DNA of 64,000 bases from Cellulosimicrobium protaetiae. Its GTDB lineage: Bacteria; Actinomycetota; Actinomycetes; Actinomycetales; Cellulomonadaceae. A model generated the notes under the pieces. That model ran no database searches, was not told the origin of the DNA, and worked only from the letters and a program-made list of their open reading frames with translations. Below are positions 8,399 through 17,177 of this stretch, piece by piece; the first letter of the stretch is position 1; each line of letters opens with the position of its first letter. The stretch spans positions 4,216,001 to 4,280,000 of the forward strand of contig NZ_CP052757.1 in NCBI RefSeq assembly GCF_009708005.2. Reading direction: 5' to 3'. The position numbers and the translations under genes are program-made.

Positions 8399-10119
8399 GG
8401 GGTCTCCTCCCGGGCGGGTTCGGCGGTGTCGTGGGGGTGCGGGTCAGGCAGGGCAGCGGGCGGGTCGTCCGGGACGGCGACGGGGTCGTGCGGCACGGTG
8501 GCAGGGCCGCGCGGCGGGTCGCCGCCCGCCCCGGTGCGTGCGTACGTGACGCGCGGCAGGCGCGCGACGCGCACCACGGGGTCCGACGCGCCGTCCCCGG
8601 CGGCGGGGCCGCCGGGGCCCTCCCCCTCCCACCGCACCTCGTCGGTGCGCTCCTCGTCGTGGACGACGACGAAGCGCGGGTCCTCGAGCGACAGGTAGGT
8701 CACGAGCTCGGCCAGCCCGTGCTCGAGGGGCGCGTCCACGAGCAGGTCGGCGAGCGCGACCTCTCCCGGCCCGCCCGGCGCGGTGAGCGTCGCGCGGACC
8801 GTGCGCGCGAGACGCTCCGGGTCCACGTGGACCTGGTCGTACAGCGCGTCGACCTCGAAGTCGTCGTCGCCGACCTCGACGTGGTCGGAGTCGAGGCGGG
8901 CGGTCGGCCGAGGCGTGAAGAGCGGCCGCTCCGTCGGGAGCACGACGTCCGGCGCGACGTCGTCGAGCGCCATCCCGGGCGGGCCGCCCGGGCCCGGCCG
9001 ACCGTCCGCCGCGCGCCCGGCGTCGCGTGCCGCGAGCGCCTTGGCCTCGACGCCGCGCAGGATGTCCATGACGCGCCGGTTCTCGAGCCAGACCTGGTCG
9101 TCGAGGAAGCGGCGGAGCTGCTCCGAGAGCGTCCGCACGGTCGCCTGCGTGCGCTCGCCGGCGTCGAGCCAGTCGTAGTGCACACGCCGCAGCCGGCGGT
9201 GCTCCTGGTCCGCCGCGGCCCGCGCGGTGGCGGCGCCGGGGCCTGCGGTCCCCGGTGCCGGCCGCACGACGTCGGGCGCGATCGCGTCGAGCGACTGCAC
9301 GCGCTCGACGAGCGCGGCGAACTCCTCCTGACGGCGGCGGTCGAGCAGGAAGTCGTAGAACGCGTGGAACGAGCGACCCTGGTCGGACTCGGCGATGGCG
9401 GCGCGCGAGCGCACGACCTCCTCCAGCAGCTCGCCCTTGGCACCGTCCCAGCCGGTGATGCGCTCGCGCAGCTCACGGTCGAGCGAGCGGAAGTTCGCCT
9501 CGACCTCGCGGAAGTCCGACAGGAGGTCGGCGGCGGTCTGCGTGAGCTGCTGGTAGCGGTCGCGCTGGGCGGCGGCGTCGAGCACGGCCACGCGCCCGGC
9601 GCGCACCTGCGCGATCTCCTCGTCGATCGCGGCGCGCCGCTCCTCGAGCTCGCGCAGACGCTCGGCCGGGTCGGTCTGCGTGCCGACCGCGATCTGGCGC
9701 AGCAGCTCGAAGACCGTGTTGAGCCGCGACTCCGTGCCCACGAACCCGCGGCCGCGCAGCGACGCGACCCAGCGCACGGCCTGCTCGACGGCGGGCGTCG
9801 CGTCGTAGTGCGGCTCGCCCGAGCCGGGCGGGTACCAGGCGCGGAGCCAGCCCTGGTCCGGGTGCGCCCAATGGTCGACGTACGCCTGCGGCGCGCGCGG
9901 GTACCGGGGCTCGGTGCCGGCGGACCGGGCCGTCCTGCCGTCGACCGCCCACAGGTGGTCGTCGAGGCGTGCGACGAGCTCGCTCTCGGGGATCGCGCGC
10001 ACGTTGTCCTCGACGAACAGCGTGCCGAGGAACGACAGCACGAGCGGCGCCGTGTCCGCGCGCAGGAGCCGCCACGCCGCGCTCGACCGTCGCAGGGAGT
10101 CGACGTCGTCGTGCTGCAC
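8395..10119 (-). CDS. jetA: Wadjet JetA, DUF3375 kleisin-like subunit
   Basis: A 574-residue protein of the DUF3375 family (JetA/MksF/EptA), the kleisin-like bridge of Wadjet SMC complexes. The opening D-V-D-S-L-R-R-S-S-A-A-W-R-L-L and F-L-G-T-L-F-V-E-D-N-V-R block is characteristic, and the middle is helical and Arg/Glu-rich. The frame is open to 10257, but the GTG at 10119 with GAGAGGA six bases upstream matches the family N-terminus, and the extra 46 residues look like junk. First gene of the jetABC operon. About 445 bases separate it from the divergent VKOR gene, and that gap holds repeats rather than an obvious promoter. Confidence 0.87.
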   Translation of the reverse strand: MQHDDVDSLRRSSAAWRLLRADTAPLVLSFLGTLFVEDNVRAIPESELVARLDDHLWAVDGRTARSAGTEPRYPRAPQAYVDHWAHPDQGWLRAWYPPGSGEPHYDATPAVEQAVRWVASLRGRGFVGTESRLNTVFELLRQIAVGTQTDPAERLRELEERRAAIDEEIAQVRAGRVAVLDAAAQRDRYQQLTQTAADLLSDFREVEANFRSLDRELRERITGWDGAKGELLEEVVRSRAAIAESDQGRSFHAFYDFLLDRRRQEEFAALVERVQSLDAIAPDVVRPAPGTAGPGAATARAAADQEHRRLRRVHYDWLDAGERTQATVRTLSEQLRRFLDDQVWLENRRVMDILRGVEAKALAARDAGRAADGRPGPGGPPGMALDDVAPDVVLPTERPLFTPRPTARLDSDHVEVGDDDFEVDALYDQVHVDPERLARTVRATLTAPGGPGEVALADLLVDAPLEHGLAELVTYLSLEDPRFVVVHDEERTDEVRWEGEGPGGPAAGDGASDPVVRVARLPRVTYARTGAGGDPPRGPATVPHDPVAVPDDPPAALPDPHPHDTAEPAREETP

Positions 10120-10242
10120 GCAGGTCCTCTCAGCGGGCGGGGTTCCGGTCGGGCGGCACCGCGGGGAGCGCGGCCGCCCCCAGATCTTAGGTCGGACCGC
10201 CCCCAGTCCCCGGCCCGACCCACCGTCGCCACACACCCCGGC

Positions 10243-10319
10243 CGAGAACGACACCACGCCCCGCCGAGCACGACATGGCGGTCGTCTACGGCCCCATGAC
10301 GACCCTCATGTCGTGCTCG
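10243..10319. repeat. 77-bp hairpin element, copy 1
   Basis: The element begins GAGAACGACACC. It contains a perfect 13-bp inverted repeat, CGAGCACGACATG (10265-10277) with CATGTCGTGCTCG (10307-10319), and an inner GGTCGTC/GACGACC stem. A second copy of the same total length lies inverted at 50822-50898. This copy sits between divergent gene starts, so it is not simply a terminator. Confidence 0.75.
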
Positions 10320-10341
10320 ACGGGTGGGGGGGGTGAGGCGG

Positions 10342-10391
10342 GTGGGCTCGGTCGCGTGGGGTGGGCTCGGTCGGGTGGGGGGTGGGCTCGG
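10342..10391. repeat. Three GTGGGCTCGG direct repeats
   Basis: Copies start at 10342, 10361 and 10382, spaced 19 and 21 bases, within a G-rich stretch upstream of the VKOR gene. They could be protein sites or simple slippage products; no function is visible. Confidence 0.5.
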
Positions 10392-10564
10392 CGGGTGGGG
10401 GCCGAAGCCGGGACCATGGTCCCTGTCGGTGGCAGGTGCGCGCTTCGTAACCTGGACGCGGCGCCGAGCCGGCAGCGCGCCCACCCTGCCGGCCGGCGCC
10501 ACCTTCTGCCCGCCCGCCGGGGCGTCCCCGACCCGGCGGGGCCCCGCGGACCCGAGGACCGCCC

Positions 10565-11278
10565 GTGACCGAGACGACCACCGCCCTGGCGGACGACGCG
10601 CGCCCGGGCGGCCGGGCGCCGTCGGGCGCGCACGGCGGCGCGACGCCCGCGGACCCCGCGTTCGACCCGTTCGCCCGGCCCACCGGCTGGAGCCACTCCC
10701 GCGGCGTGCTGTTCGGCGAGATGCTGCTGTTCGGCCTGCTCAGCCTCACCGCGGCGTTCGTGCTGTCGTACGACGCAGTCGTCCTCGCCGCGAACCCCAC
10801 CGCCACGCTGTCGTGCGACGTCAACACCGTGCTGTCGTGCGGCACCGTCGCCCAGTCGTGGCAGGCGCAGGTGTTCGGGTTCCCCAACGCGTTCCTCGGC
10901 CTGGTCGCGGAACCGATCGTCATCACGACGGCAGTCGCGGCCCTGGGCGGGACGCGGTTCCCCCGCTGGTTCCTCTTCGCCGCGCAGTGCGTCTACTTCC
11001 TCGGCGTCGTGTTCGCCTACTGGCTCTTCTACCAGTCGATGTTCGTCATCGGCGCGCTGTGCCCGTGGTGCCTGCTCATCACGGTCTCGACGACGCTCGT
11101 GTTCGCGTCCCTGCTGCACTGGAACGTCCTGGAGGACAACCTGTACCTGCCGCGCGGCACCCAGGCGCGGCTGCTCGGGTTCGTCCGCTCCGGCGCGTAC
11201 GGCTACCTCGTCGCGGCGGTGCTCGTGGGGCTCGCGATCCTCGTCGTGCTCAAGTACGGCCCGGCGCTGCTGGCCTGA
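10565..11278 (+). CDS. Vitamin K epoxide reductase (VKOR) family protein
   Basis: A 237-residue integral membrane protein of the bacterial VKOR family, which reoxidises DsbA-type thiol oxidases using quinone and so drives disulfide formation outside the cytoplasm. Visible features are the loop cysteines in LSCDVNTVLSCGTVAQSW (about residues 78-95), the redox CPWC pair at about 162-165, and four to five hydrophobic helices. The first 35 residues are a polar cytoplasmic tail. The GTG start at 10565 has GAGG about seven bases upstream. No DsbA partner is adjacent. The secreted disulfide-containing S1 protease next door is a plausible client. Confidence 0.9.
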   Translation: MTETTTALADDARPGGRAPSGAHGGATPADPAFDPFARPTGWSHSRGVLFGEMLLFGLLSLTAAFVLSYDAVVLAANPTATLSCDVNTVLSCGTVAQSWQAQVFGFPNAFLGLVAEPIVITTAVAALGGTRFPRWFLFAAQCVYFLGVVFAYWLFYQSMFVIGALCPWCLLITVSTTLVFASLLHWNVLEDNLYLPRGTQARLLGFVRSGAYGYLVAAVLVGLAILVVLKYGPALLA

Positions 11279-11325
11279 CGGGCTCCCCGCCCGCGGCGCG
11301 CCGCGCCGAGCACGTCCTGGCGCGC

Positions 11326-11384
11326 CGTCGAGCACGAGGCTGCTCCCCGAGAGAACGGGAACGACGGCAGCCTCGTGCTCGACG
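11326..11384. terminator. Bidirectional hairpin terminator
   Basis: A perfect 18-bp inverted repeat (11326-11343 with 11367-11384, core GAGCACGAGGCTGC) with a 23-base loop lies between the convergent VKOR and S1 protease genes. There is no T tract, as is usual in high-GC actinobacteria. The outer part, TCGAGCACGA, resembles the 77-bp hairpin element. Confidence 0.7.
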
Positions 11385-11399
11385 GTCGGACGGGTCAGG

Positions 11400-12893
11400 T
11401 CAGGGTGTCGTGGCCCCCAACGAGTACGCGCCCGAACCGGCGTACGCGTGCACCACGAACCGGTAGTAGCCCGCCGCGCCGCTGTACGTCAGCGACTCGT
11501 TCGCCCCCGGCGACGTGGACTGTGCCACGCTCGACCAGGCCGATCCGTTCCACCGCTGCAGGTACAGGTCGTAGTCGCTCCCGCTCGGGCCCGTCACGCA
11601 CGCGCGGTGGGTCCCGGACGTCGCGGCCGTGTAGTACGAACCGTTCGGCTGGACGGCCGTCGCCCCGGCGGAGAGCGTCCCGGAGTACGACCGCGCGTAG
11701 CCCGTGCAGCCGGTCGGGGGCTCGGGGTTGCCGCCCCCGCCGCTCGTGACGAGCGTCAGCCCGTACGCGGAGAGGATCTCGCCGACGGGCTGGAAGTACG
11801 TCGTGCCGCCCGAGCGGCAGTTGCCGGACCCGCCCGACGTCACGCCCTGCGCCTGGTTGCCCGCGAGCAGCGAGCCGCCCGAGTCGCCCGGCTCGGCGCA
11901 CACCGTCGTGCGGATGAGCCCGGTGACGGTCCCCTGCGGGTAGGTGACCGAGGCGTTGTACGCCTGGACCGTCCCGCAGTGCCAGCCCGTGGTCGAGCCC
12001 GAGCGGCACACCGACGCCCCGACCGGAGCCTGCGTGGCACCGGCCACGGCGACACGGCCGCCGGAGTAGTTGTTCACCGCGCCGACCGGGGTGTTGCCCG
12101 CGTCGACCTGGACCCAGGCGTAGTCGTTGCCGGGGAAGCTCGACCCGCGGAACGTCCCGGCCGGGCCGGAGGTGCGCGCACCGGTCGAGCCGCAGTGCCC
12201 GGCCGTGACGAACCCGCCCTGGACCGCGAACCCGACGGAGCAGCGGCTGCCGCTGCCGATCGTGTACGCGTTGCCACCGACGACGTCGATCAGCGGGCGC
12301 GGGGTCTCGGCCGTCTCCTCGTACGCGACCGCGTCCGCGGGCACGCCCGCCGCCGCGACCTGCGCGGCGACGTCGGCCTCGCCGCCGTCGCGCACGGAGA
12401 CGACGACGCGGTTGCGCGTGACGTCGACGTACCAGCCCGGCAGCGCCGCCGGGTCGTCGGCGAGCGCGCCGTCGAGCGCCGCACGCCAGGTCTCGAGGTC
12501 GGCGAGCGTGTGGTCCACGCTCACCGCGGTGGCGCCCTCGGCCCGCACCGTGCGGGCGTCGGCGGCGTCGGTGACGCCGACGTAGAGGACGTTCGCCGAG
12601 TCGTCGACCCAGGCTCCCGCGTAGTCGACGCCGAGGCGGTGCTCGAGCGCCGCCTCGGTGCCCGCCGCGTCGGACTGGAAGGCGAGACGCGTCGTCGCGT
12701 CCCGCGCGCTGAGGCCCAGGTCGCGCTGCAGCGCGCGCTCCAGGCCGGGGGCCGTCTTGGGGACCGCGCGCACCGTCGCGCGTCGGTCGTCGGGTGCGGG
12801 CGTGCCGGCGACGGCGTGCGTCGCGGCCGCGCCCGTCAGGAGCGTCGCGGCGGCGGTGACCGCGGCGATCCTCCTGCGGAGTGGTCGTGTCAT
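11400..12893 (-). CDS. Secreted S1 serine protease with PPC domain
   Basis: A 497-residue preproprotease of the alpha-lytic/streptogrisin type. It has a signal peptide (to about residue 30), a propeptide of the alpha-lytic type (about 40-185), then a chymotrypsin-fold domain with FVTAGHCG (His), NDYAWVQVD (Asp) and EPGDSGGSLL (Ser) as the triad. Paired cysteines are typical of family S1E. After a Gly/Pro linker the last 100 residues form a pre-peptidase C-terminal (PPC) domain (Y-D-L-Y-L-Q-R-W, Y-R-F-V-V-H-A-Y-A-G-S-G-A-Y). The ATG at 12893 is preferred over the one at 12902 because GAAGGGA is then properly spaced. Probably an exported nutrient-scavenging protease. Confidence 0.92.
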   Translation of the reverse strand: MTRPLRRRIAAVTAAATLLTGAAATHAVAGTPAPDDRRATVRAVPKTAPGLERALQRDLGLSARDATTRLAFQSDAAGTEAALEHRLGVDYAGAWVDDSANVLYVGVTDAADARTVRAEGATAVSVDHTLADLETWRAALDGALADDPAALPGWYVDVTRNRVVVSVRDGGEADVAAQVAAAGVPADAVAYEETAETPRPLIDVVGGNAYTIGSGSRCSVGFAVQGGFVTAGHCGSTGARTSGPAGTFRGSSFPGNDYAWVQVDAGNTPVGAVNNYSGGRVAVAGATQAPVGASVCRSGSTTGWHCGTVQAYNASVTYPQGTVTGLIRTTVCAEPGDSGGSLLAGNQAQGVTSGGSGNCRSGGTTYFQPVGEILSAYGLTLVTSGGGGNPEPPTGCTGYARSYSGTLSAGATAVQPNGSYYTAATSGTHRACVTGPSGSDYDLYLQRWNGSAWSSVAQSTSPGANESLTYSGAAGYYRFVVHAYAGSGAYSLGATTP

Positions 12894-13028
12894 GTCGTCC
12901 ATTCCCTTCGCCGGGCCCGGGTGGCCCGGTCGAGGGTCACGCTAGGGAGACGTCCAGCGCGCGCCCAGATCACGATCAGGTCATATGCCGGGCGCTATGT
13001 GCGGGTGCACCCCTACGCGGTGCGTCCC

Positions 13029-14000
13029 CTACGCGATCTCCACCGGGTGCTCGGCGCGCCACCTCCGGTACCGGGGGGAGCGCTGCACGGCGTCGCGGTG
13101 GGCACCGACCGCCGCGCGCGCGACCACCTCGACCGGGATCCGGTCCACCGCGTCGCGCCGCCAGCCGACGTGGTGCGTCCAGCGCAGCGGTGCGCCGTCG
13201 AGCGCGACCGTGCGCACGCCCGGCGCGTCGAGCAGCACCGGCTGGACGAGCGCGACGGCGTACCCGCCGCGCACCTGGTCGATGCACGACGTCCGGTCCG
13301 ACTCCCCCATGGCCCGCGGCGTGAACCCCGCCCGCGCGCACGCGCTCACGAAGCAGCGCTCGAAGCACCCGCTCCCCGGGGCCGTGAGCCACAGCGCGTC
13401 GGCGAGCTCACCCAGCCCGACGGCGTCGCGCCCCGCGACCGGGTGGTACTCGTCCACGAGGACGAACACCGGGTCCGTCGAGACCGTCGTCCACACGAGA
13501 CCGCCGTCGGTCGGCGGCGACGCGTCGTCGCACAGGCCGACCAGCGCCACGTCCAGCGTCCCGCTCGCGAGCCGCTCCGCCGTCTCCTCGACCGACCACG
13601 ACGTCGCGGTGGTGACGAGGAGGTCGTCGACCCCCAGGGCGGCGGGCAGCGCCGCGTGCAGGCGGCTCGCGAGGAGCCCGCCGATCGCGGAGCTCACCGT
13701 CCCCACGCGGACCGTCCCGACGCGGCCCTCGTCGTGCACGTGGCGGTGCGCGTCGTCGACGAGCGCCGCCATCGCGGGCAGCACGACGCGGGCGTGCCGC
13801 AGCACGAGCTCGCCGAGCTCGGTCGGCCGCGCGCCCTGGCGGTCCCGCGTGAAGACGCACCCGCCGAGCGTGCGGTCGATCCGGTTGAGCTGGGCCGTGA
13901 GGGCGGGCTGCGCGAGCCCGAGCGCCGCGGCCGCCTTGGTCACGCTCCCCGACTCGGCCACCACGACGATCATGCGCAGGTGTCGCACCTCGAGGTCCAT
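13029..14000 (-). CDS. LysR-family transcriptional regulator
   Basis: A 323-residue LTTR. The N-terminal winged helix reads MDLEVRHLRMIVVVAESGSV then TKAAAALGLAQPALTAQLNR, the canonical LysR helix-turn-helix (about residues 1-60). The remainder is the periplasmic-binding-like effector domain. The open frame begins at 14054, but the internal ATG at 14000 matches the family start. It lies between the protease and the methyltransferase with no divergent target gene, so its regulon is not obvious. It could act on the protease gene, which begins 106 bases beyond its stop. Confidence 0.9.
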   Translation of the reverse strand: MDLEVRHLRMIVVVAESGSVTKAAAALGLAQPALTAQLNRIDRTLGGCVFTRDRQGARPTELGELVLRHARVVLPAMAALVDDAHRHVHDEGRVGTVRVGTVSSAIGGLLASRLHAALPAALGVDDLLVTTATSWSVEETAERLASGTLDVALVGLCDDASPPTDGGLVWTTVSTDPVFVLVDEYHPVAGRDAVGLGELADALWLTAPGSGCFERCFVSACARAGFTPRAMGESDRTSCIDQVRGGYAVALVQPVLLDAPGVRTVALDGAPLRWTHHVGWRRDAVDRIPVEVVARAAVGAHRDAVQRSPRYRRWRAEHPVEIA

Positions 14001-14085
14001 GCCACCCGAACGTAACGGTGCGGACCGGCCCTGTCTCGCGGCGACCTGGCGCACCCGCGACCACGAGGTGGCCGCGGGCCACGCG

Positions 14086-15759
14086 TCACGCGCCGGGCGC
14101 CAGGAATCCGTCGCGCACGAGGCCCCGCACCGCGGGAAGCAGCTCGCCCGCGAGGTCGTCGGCGGGCACCTCGAAGAGCGCGGCGATCGCCCCGACGAGC
14201 TGCCCGACGGTGAGCTCGCCGTCGCTCGCCCCCACGAGCGCCGCGAGCCCGGTCGACGCCCGGACGGCGCGGCCGAGGCCGTCGCCCTGGCGGAGCAGGA
14301 CGACCGTCGGGTCAGGCGCGCCGGGCGTGTGGAACCGCTCCTCGGTCACGTCGGGCGCGACGGCGAGCCGCGCCCCCGCGAGCGCCGCGTCGTCGCGGGC
14401 GGCGAGCCAGTCGTGCGCGGCGAGCGACGCCGCGAGGTGCGCGCCGAGCGGCTGGCGCACCGGGCCCGTGTGCTCCTCGAGCCGGCGGAGCGTGGGGCGC
14501 GCGCCGTCGACGGGTCGCCGCAGCGTCACGATCCCGAACCCGACGGCCTCCACGTCGCGCGCCGCGAAGTCCTCGAGCCACGCGTCGTAGGCCGTCGCCC
14601 AGGCCGCGGGCTCGCGCTCCGGGGTCGTGCCGCCGTCGCGGATCCACGTCTCGGCATACTCGGCCGGGTCCTGCACCTCGCGCTGGACCACCCACCCGTC
14701 CAGCCCGGACTCGTCCAGCCACGCGCCGACGCGCTCGTCCCACGGGACGCCGCGGCGGTGCTCCCAGTTGCCGAGGAGCTGCGCGACGCCGCCGGGGGCG
14801 AGCACCGCGCCGACGCCCGTCACGAGGTCGCGGACGACGTCGTCACCGGCGCGCCCGCCGTCGCGGTACTCGTACGCGGGCAGCGCGCCCGCCCCGTCGG
14901 CCCCGGCACGCGGGGTGATGACGAACGGCGGGTTCGACACGACGAGGTCGAAGCGCTCGCCCGCCACGGGGTCGAGCATCGACCCCTCGCGGAGCTCGAT
15001 CGGCGCGCCGGTCCCCGCCGCGCCCGCGGCCACGTCGTCGGACCCGGCGTCGTCGAGCGCCGCGTTGAACGCCGCGAACCCGAGGGCGCGGCGCGAGATG
15101 TCGGTGCCGACGACCGACCGCGCGTGCCGCGCGGCGTGCAGGGCCTGGATCCCGCAGCCGGTCCCGAGGTCGAGGACGCGCCCTACGGGCGTGCGGACCG
15201 TCACCTGCGCGAGGGTCAGGGACGCCCCGCCCGCGCCGAGCACGTGGTCGGGCGCGAGACGCCGCCCCGTCGCGAGCTCGCCGAGGTCGGACGACAGCCA
15301 CCACGTGACCGGGCCGGCCGCGTCCGACGCCGCGTAGGGCCGCAGGTCGACTACGGCGCGCACAGGGTCGTCGTCCTGCGCACCCGCCGCCTCGACCAGC
15401 CCGAGCCGCCGGGCGCCGTCGACCCCCGTCCGCCCGAGGGCGGACTCGAGCGCGGCGCGGGGGACGTCGTCGCCCAGCAGGAACAGCGTGGCGAGGACCG
15501 CCGTCGGATCGTCCGCGCGCCCGCGCAGCGCGCGCCGCGCCGGCACGGCCTGCTCGCGGTGCAGCGCGGCCGACGCGACCGGGCCGAGCACCTGCTCGAC
15601 GCCGTCGACCGTGAACCCCGCCGCCGCGAGGTCGGCACGCAGCGTCGCCGCGGCCGCGGCGAGCTCCGCGGGCGCGAGGCCCGCGCCGGGCGTGGCCGGG
15701 CTCACGACACGCTCCGGCGCGGCGGGAGCGGTCGAGGCAGGGGCGTCGGCGGGAGGCAT
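14086..15759 (-). CDS. SAM-dependent methyltransferase, PrmC/RlmG-like
   Basis: A 557-residue class I methyltransferase. The SAM site is VLDLGTGCGIQALHAA (about residues 198-213), followed by VGTDISRRAL, and the amino-methylating NPPF motif appears as VVSNPPFVITPR (about 277-288). NPPF/Y is used by N5-glutamine or exocyclic-N base methyltransferases (PrmC, RsmC/RlmG). The 195-residue N-terminal region (with LFLLGDDVPRAAL) and the roughly 150-residue C-terminal extension match a conserved actinobacterial architecture whose substrate I do not know. RNA or a ribosomal protein is most likely. Confidence 0.8.
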   Translation of the reverse strand: MPPADAPASTAPAAPERVVSPATPGAGLAPAELAAAAATLRADLAAAGFTVDGVEQVLGPVASAALHREQAVPARRALRGRADDPTAVLATLFLLGDDVPRAALESALGRTGVDGARRLGLVEAAGAQDDDPVRAVVDLRPYAASDAAGPVTWWLSSDLGELATGRRLAPDHVLGAGGASLTLAQVTVRTPVGRVLDLGTGCGIQALHAARHARSVVGTDISRRALGFAAFNAALDDAGSDDVAAGAAGTGAPIELREGSMLDPVAGERFDLVVSNPPFVITPRAGADGAGALPAYEYRDGGRAGDDVVRDLVTGVGAVLAPGGVAQLLGNWEHRRGVPWDERVGAWLDESGLDGWVVQREVQDPAEYAETWIRDGGTTPEREPAAWATAYDAWLEDFAARDVEAVGFGIVTLRRPVDGARPTLRRLEEHTGPVRQPLGAHLAASLAAHDWLAARDDAALAGARLAVAPDVTEERFHTPGAPDPTVVLLRQGDGLGRAVRASTGLAALVGASDGELTVGQLVGAIAALFEVPADDLAGELLPAVRGLVRDGFLAPGA

Positions 15760-15809
15760 GGGTCCATCCTGGCGGATCCGGCCCGGGACGGCCGGTCCGG
15801 CCCCGGACG

Positions 15810-15850
15810 CACCGGACCCCCGGCCGCCGAGGCGGGCCGAGGGTCCGGTG
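15810..15850. terminator. Hairpin terminator
   Basis: A perfect 10-bp inverted repeat CACCGGACCC (15810-15819) / GGGTCCGGTG (15841-15850) with a GC-rich interior lies just past the stop of the lipoprotein gene on the minus strand. Confidence 0.65.
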
Positions 15851-15862
15851 GGAGAGGGGACG

Positions 15863-16390
15863 TCAGCAGTTCTGCGTGCCGTACACGGCGACGTTCTGCA
15901 CGCTCGTCGTGAACTCCTGGTCCGACATGACCGAGGTGATCGCGGACATGTCGGCGCTCGCCGGGTCGTCGACGGCGGTCTTGAGGGTGTCGGTGAGCTG
16001 GCGGAACACGCCCGTCACCTTGTCCCAGTCGCCGCTGATCTCGGCGGGGGCCTCGGCGGCCTCGAGCGCGGCGGTGAACGTCTCGAACTCGGCGACGCCG
16101 GCGGCCGGGTCGCTCGCGTCGATCGAGCCGAGCGAGCTCTGGGCGTCGATCAGGGTCTCGTAGGCCGTGCAGAAGTCGCCCGACGCCTCGGCGTCGCCGG
16201 TCTCCTCCTCGGCGGGCTCCTCGGACGCGGAGGACTCCTCCTCCGCCGGGGTCGTCTCCTCCGTGGCCGTCGTCTCGGTGTCGGTGCTCGCGTCGTCGCC
16301 CGAGCCGCCGCACGCGGCGAGGCCGAGGACGAGGAGAGCGCTCGTCGCGAGGGCGGTCGTGGTCTTCGTGATCGTCAGTCGGTTGCGCAT
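15863..16390 (-). CDS. Small secreted lipoprotein, unknown function
   Basis: A 175-residue lipoprotein: basic start MRNRLTITKTTT, hydrophobic core, lipobox LAAC at about residues 25-28, then an acidic Thr/Glu/Ser-rich linker (to about 75) and a 100-residue helical domain with one Cys near the front (FCTAYETL) and one at the C-terminus (TQNC), perhaps bonded. The frame is open to 16510, but the ATG at 16390 starts the signal peptide. The next gene upstream (16498-17097) has a similar layout and a similar helical domain, so the two look like paralogues. Function unknown. Confidence 0.75.
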   Translation of the reverse strand: MRNRLTITKTTTALATSALLVLGLAACGGSGDDASTDTETTATEETTPAEEESSASEEPAEEETGDAEASGDFCTAYETLIDAQSSLGSIDASDPAAGVAEFETFTAALEAAEAPAEISGDWDKVTGVFRQLTDTLKTAVDDPASADMSAITSVMSDQEFTTSVQNVAVYGTQNC

Positions 16391-16497
16391 GGGGCCCATG
16401 GTTTCCCACGACGGCGCCGCGCGCCGCCCCGAACCGCCGAAGTGGGGACCGCTCCCCATGTGGCGAGCGACACCGGGTGAAGTTCGGCGGTGCCGCC

Positions 16498-17097
16498 TCA
16501 CCGGGTGCAACCCGCCCGGAAGTAGTCCGTCACCGCCTGGGACGACGACGTGAGCGCGCCTGTGTCGATACGCCGCCCGACGCGGTCGATCGCCCGGGAC
16601 AGCTCGTCCGTGTCGCGCGTCCCGGTCGCCTCGACCTCGTCGGCGATCATCGTCAGGTAGGTCGTCACGACGGCCCAGTCGCGGGCGACGTCCTCAGGAG
16701 GGGTCGCTCCGACGAGCGTGTCCCGTGCGGTCGTGAACCCCTCCACGAGGGCCTCGGGGTGCTCGACCGTGAGGTTCACCTGCGCCTTCGCGGCGACGCC
16801 CCACGCGACCTCCGCCTCCCGGCACAGCGGGTCCACGGTGGGTCCCTCGACGTGTCCGGACGTCTCGCCGTCGGTCGCGTCGACGGGTGCGCCGTCGTCG
16901 GACGGACCGTCGGCGGAGTCGATGCTCCCGCCGTCGTCCGTCGGGGCCGCCGCGGCGGGCGGGGAGGGCGCGGCCGCGGGTGCGGCGTCCGGGAGCGACA
17001 CCACGTCGAACGCCCCGCTCGCGACGACGGCGACGCACAGCCCCGCGACGACGGCGAGGACCGCGGCGTGGGCCACGGCGCGCACCGGTGATTGCAT
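16498..17097 (-). CDS. Secreted or membrane-anchored helical protein, unknown
   Basis: A 199-residue protein with an N-terminal hydrophobic segment (about residues 7-28, AHAAVLAVVAGLCVAVVAS) that lacks a lipobox, an Ala/Pro/Asp-rich linker to about 90, and a helical domain beginning CREAEVAWGVAAKAQVNL and ending FRAGCTR. The paired Cys positions mirror those of the lipoprotein downstream. The ATG at 17097 is the only sensible start; the longer open frame runs through the strong hairpin at 17131-17162. Function unknown. Confidence 0.65.
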   Translation of the reverse strand: MQSPVRAVAHAAVLAVVAGLCVAVVASGAFDVVSLPDAAPAAAPSPPAAAAPTDDGGSIDSADGPSDDGAPVDATDGETSGHVEGPTVDPLCREAEVAWGVAAKAQVNLTVEHPEALVEGFTTARDTLVGATPPEDVARDWAVVTTYLTMIADEVEATGTRDTDELSRAIDRVGRRIDTGALTSSSQAVTDYFRAGCTR

Positions 17098-17130
17098 GGC
17101 CCCTATGATGACGCCTCGCGCTTGCGGGGC

Positions 17131-17162
17131 GAACCCCGCGAGCCGAACGGCTCGCGGGGTTC
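17131..17162. terminator. Strong 14-bp hairpin terminator
   Basis: GAACCCCGCGAGCC (17131-17144) and GGCTCGCGGGGTTC (17149-17162) form a perfect stem with a four-base loop. It stands immediately downstream of the DUF981-like gene on the minus strand and upstream of the next gene. Confidence 0.8.
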
Positions 17163-17177
17163 TGCCCGCGTTCCGCA

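Larger units (their letters stand above)
10120..10564. other. Intergenic region with hairpin element and G-rich repeats
   Basis: This gap between divergent jetA and the VKOR gene holds a 77-bp hairpin element (10243-10319), three GTGGGCTCGG repeats (10342, 10361, 10382), and a perfect 14-bp palindrome GGGACCATGGTCCC at 10410-10423. No gene and no convincing -10/-35 pair was found. Confidence 0.6.
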
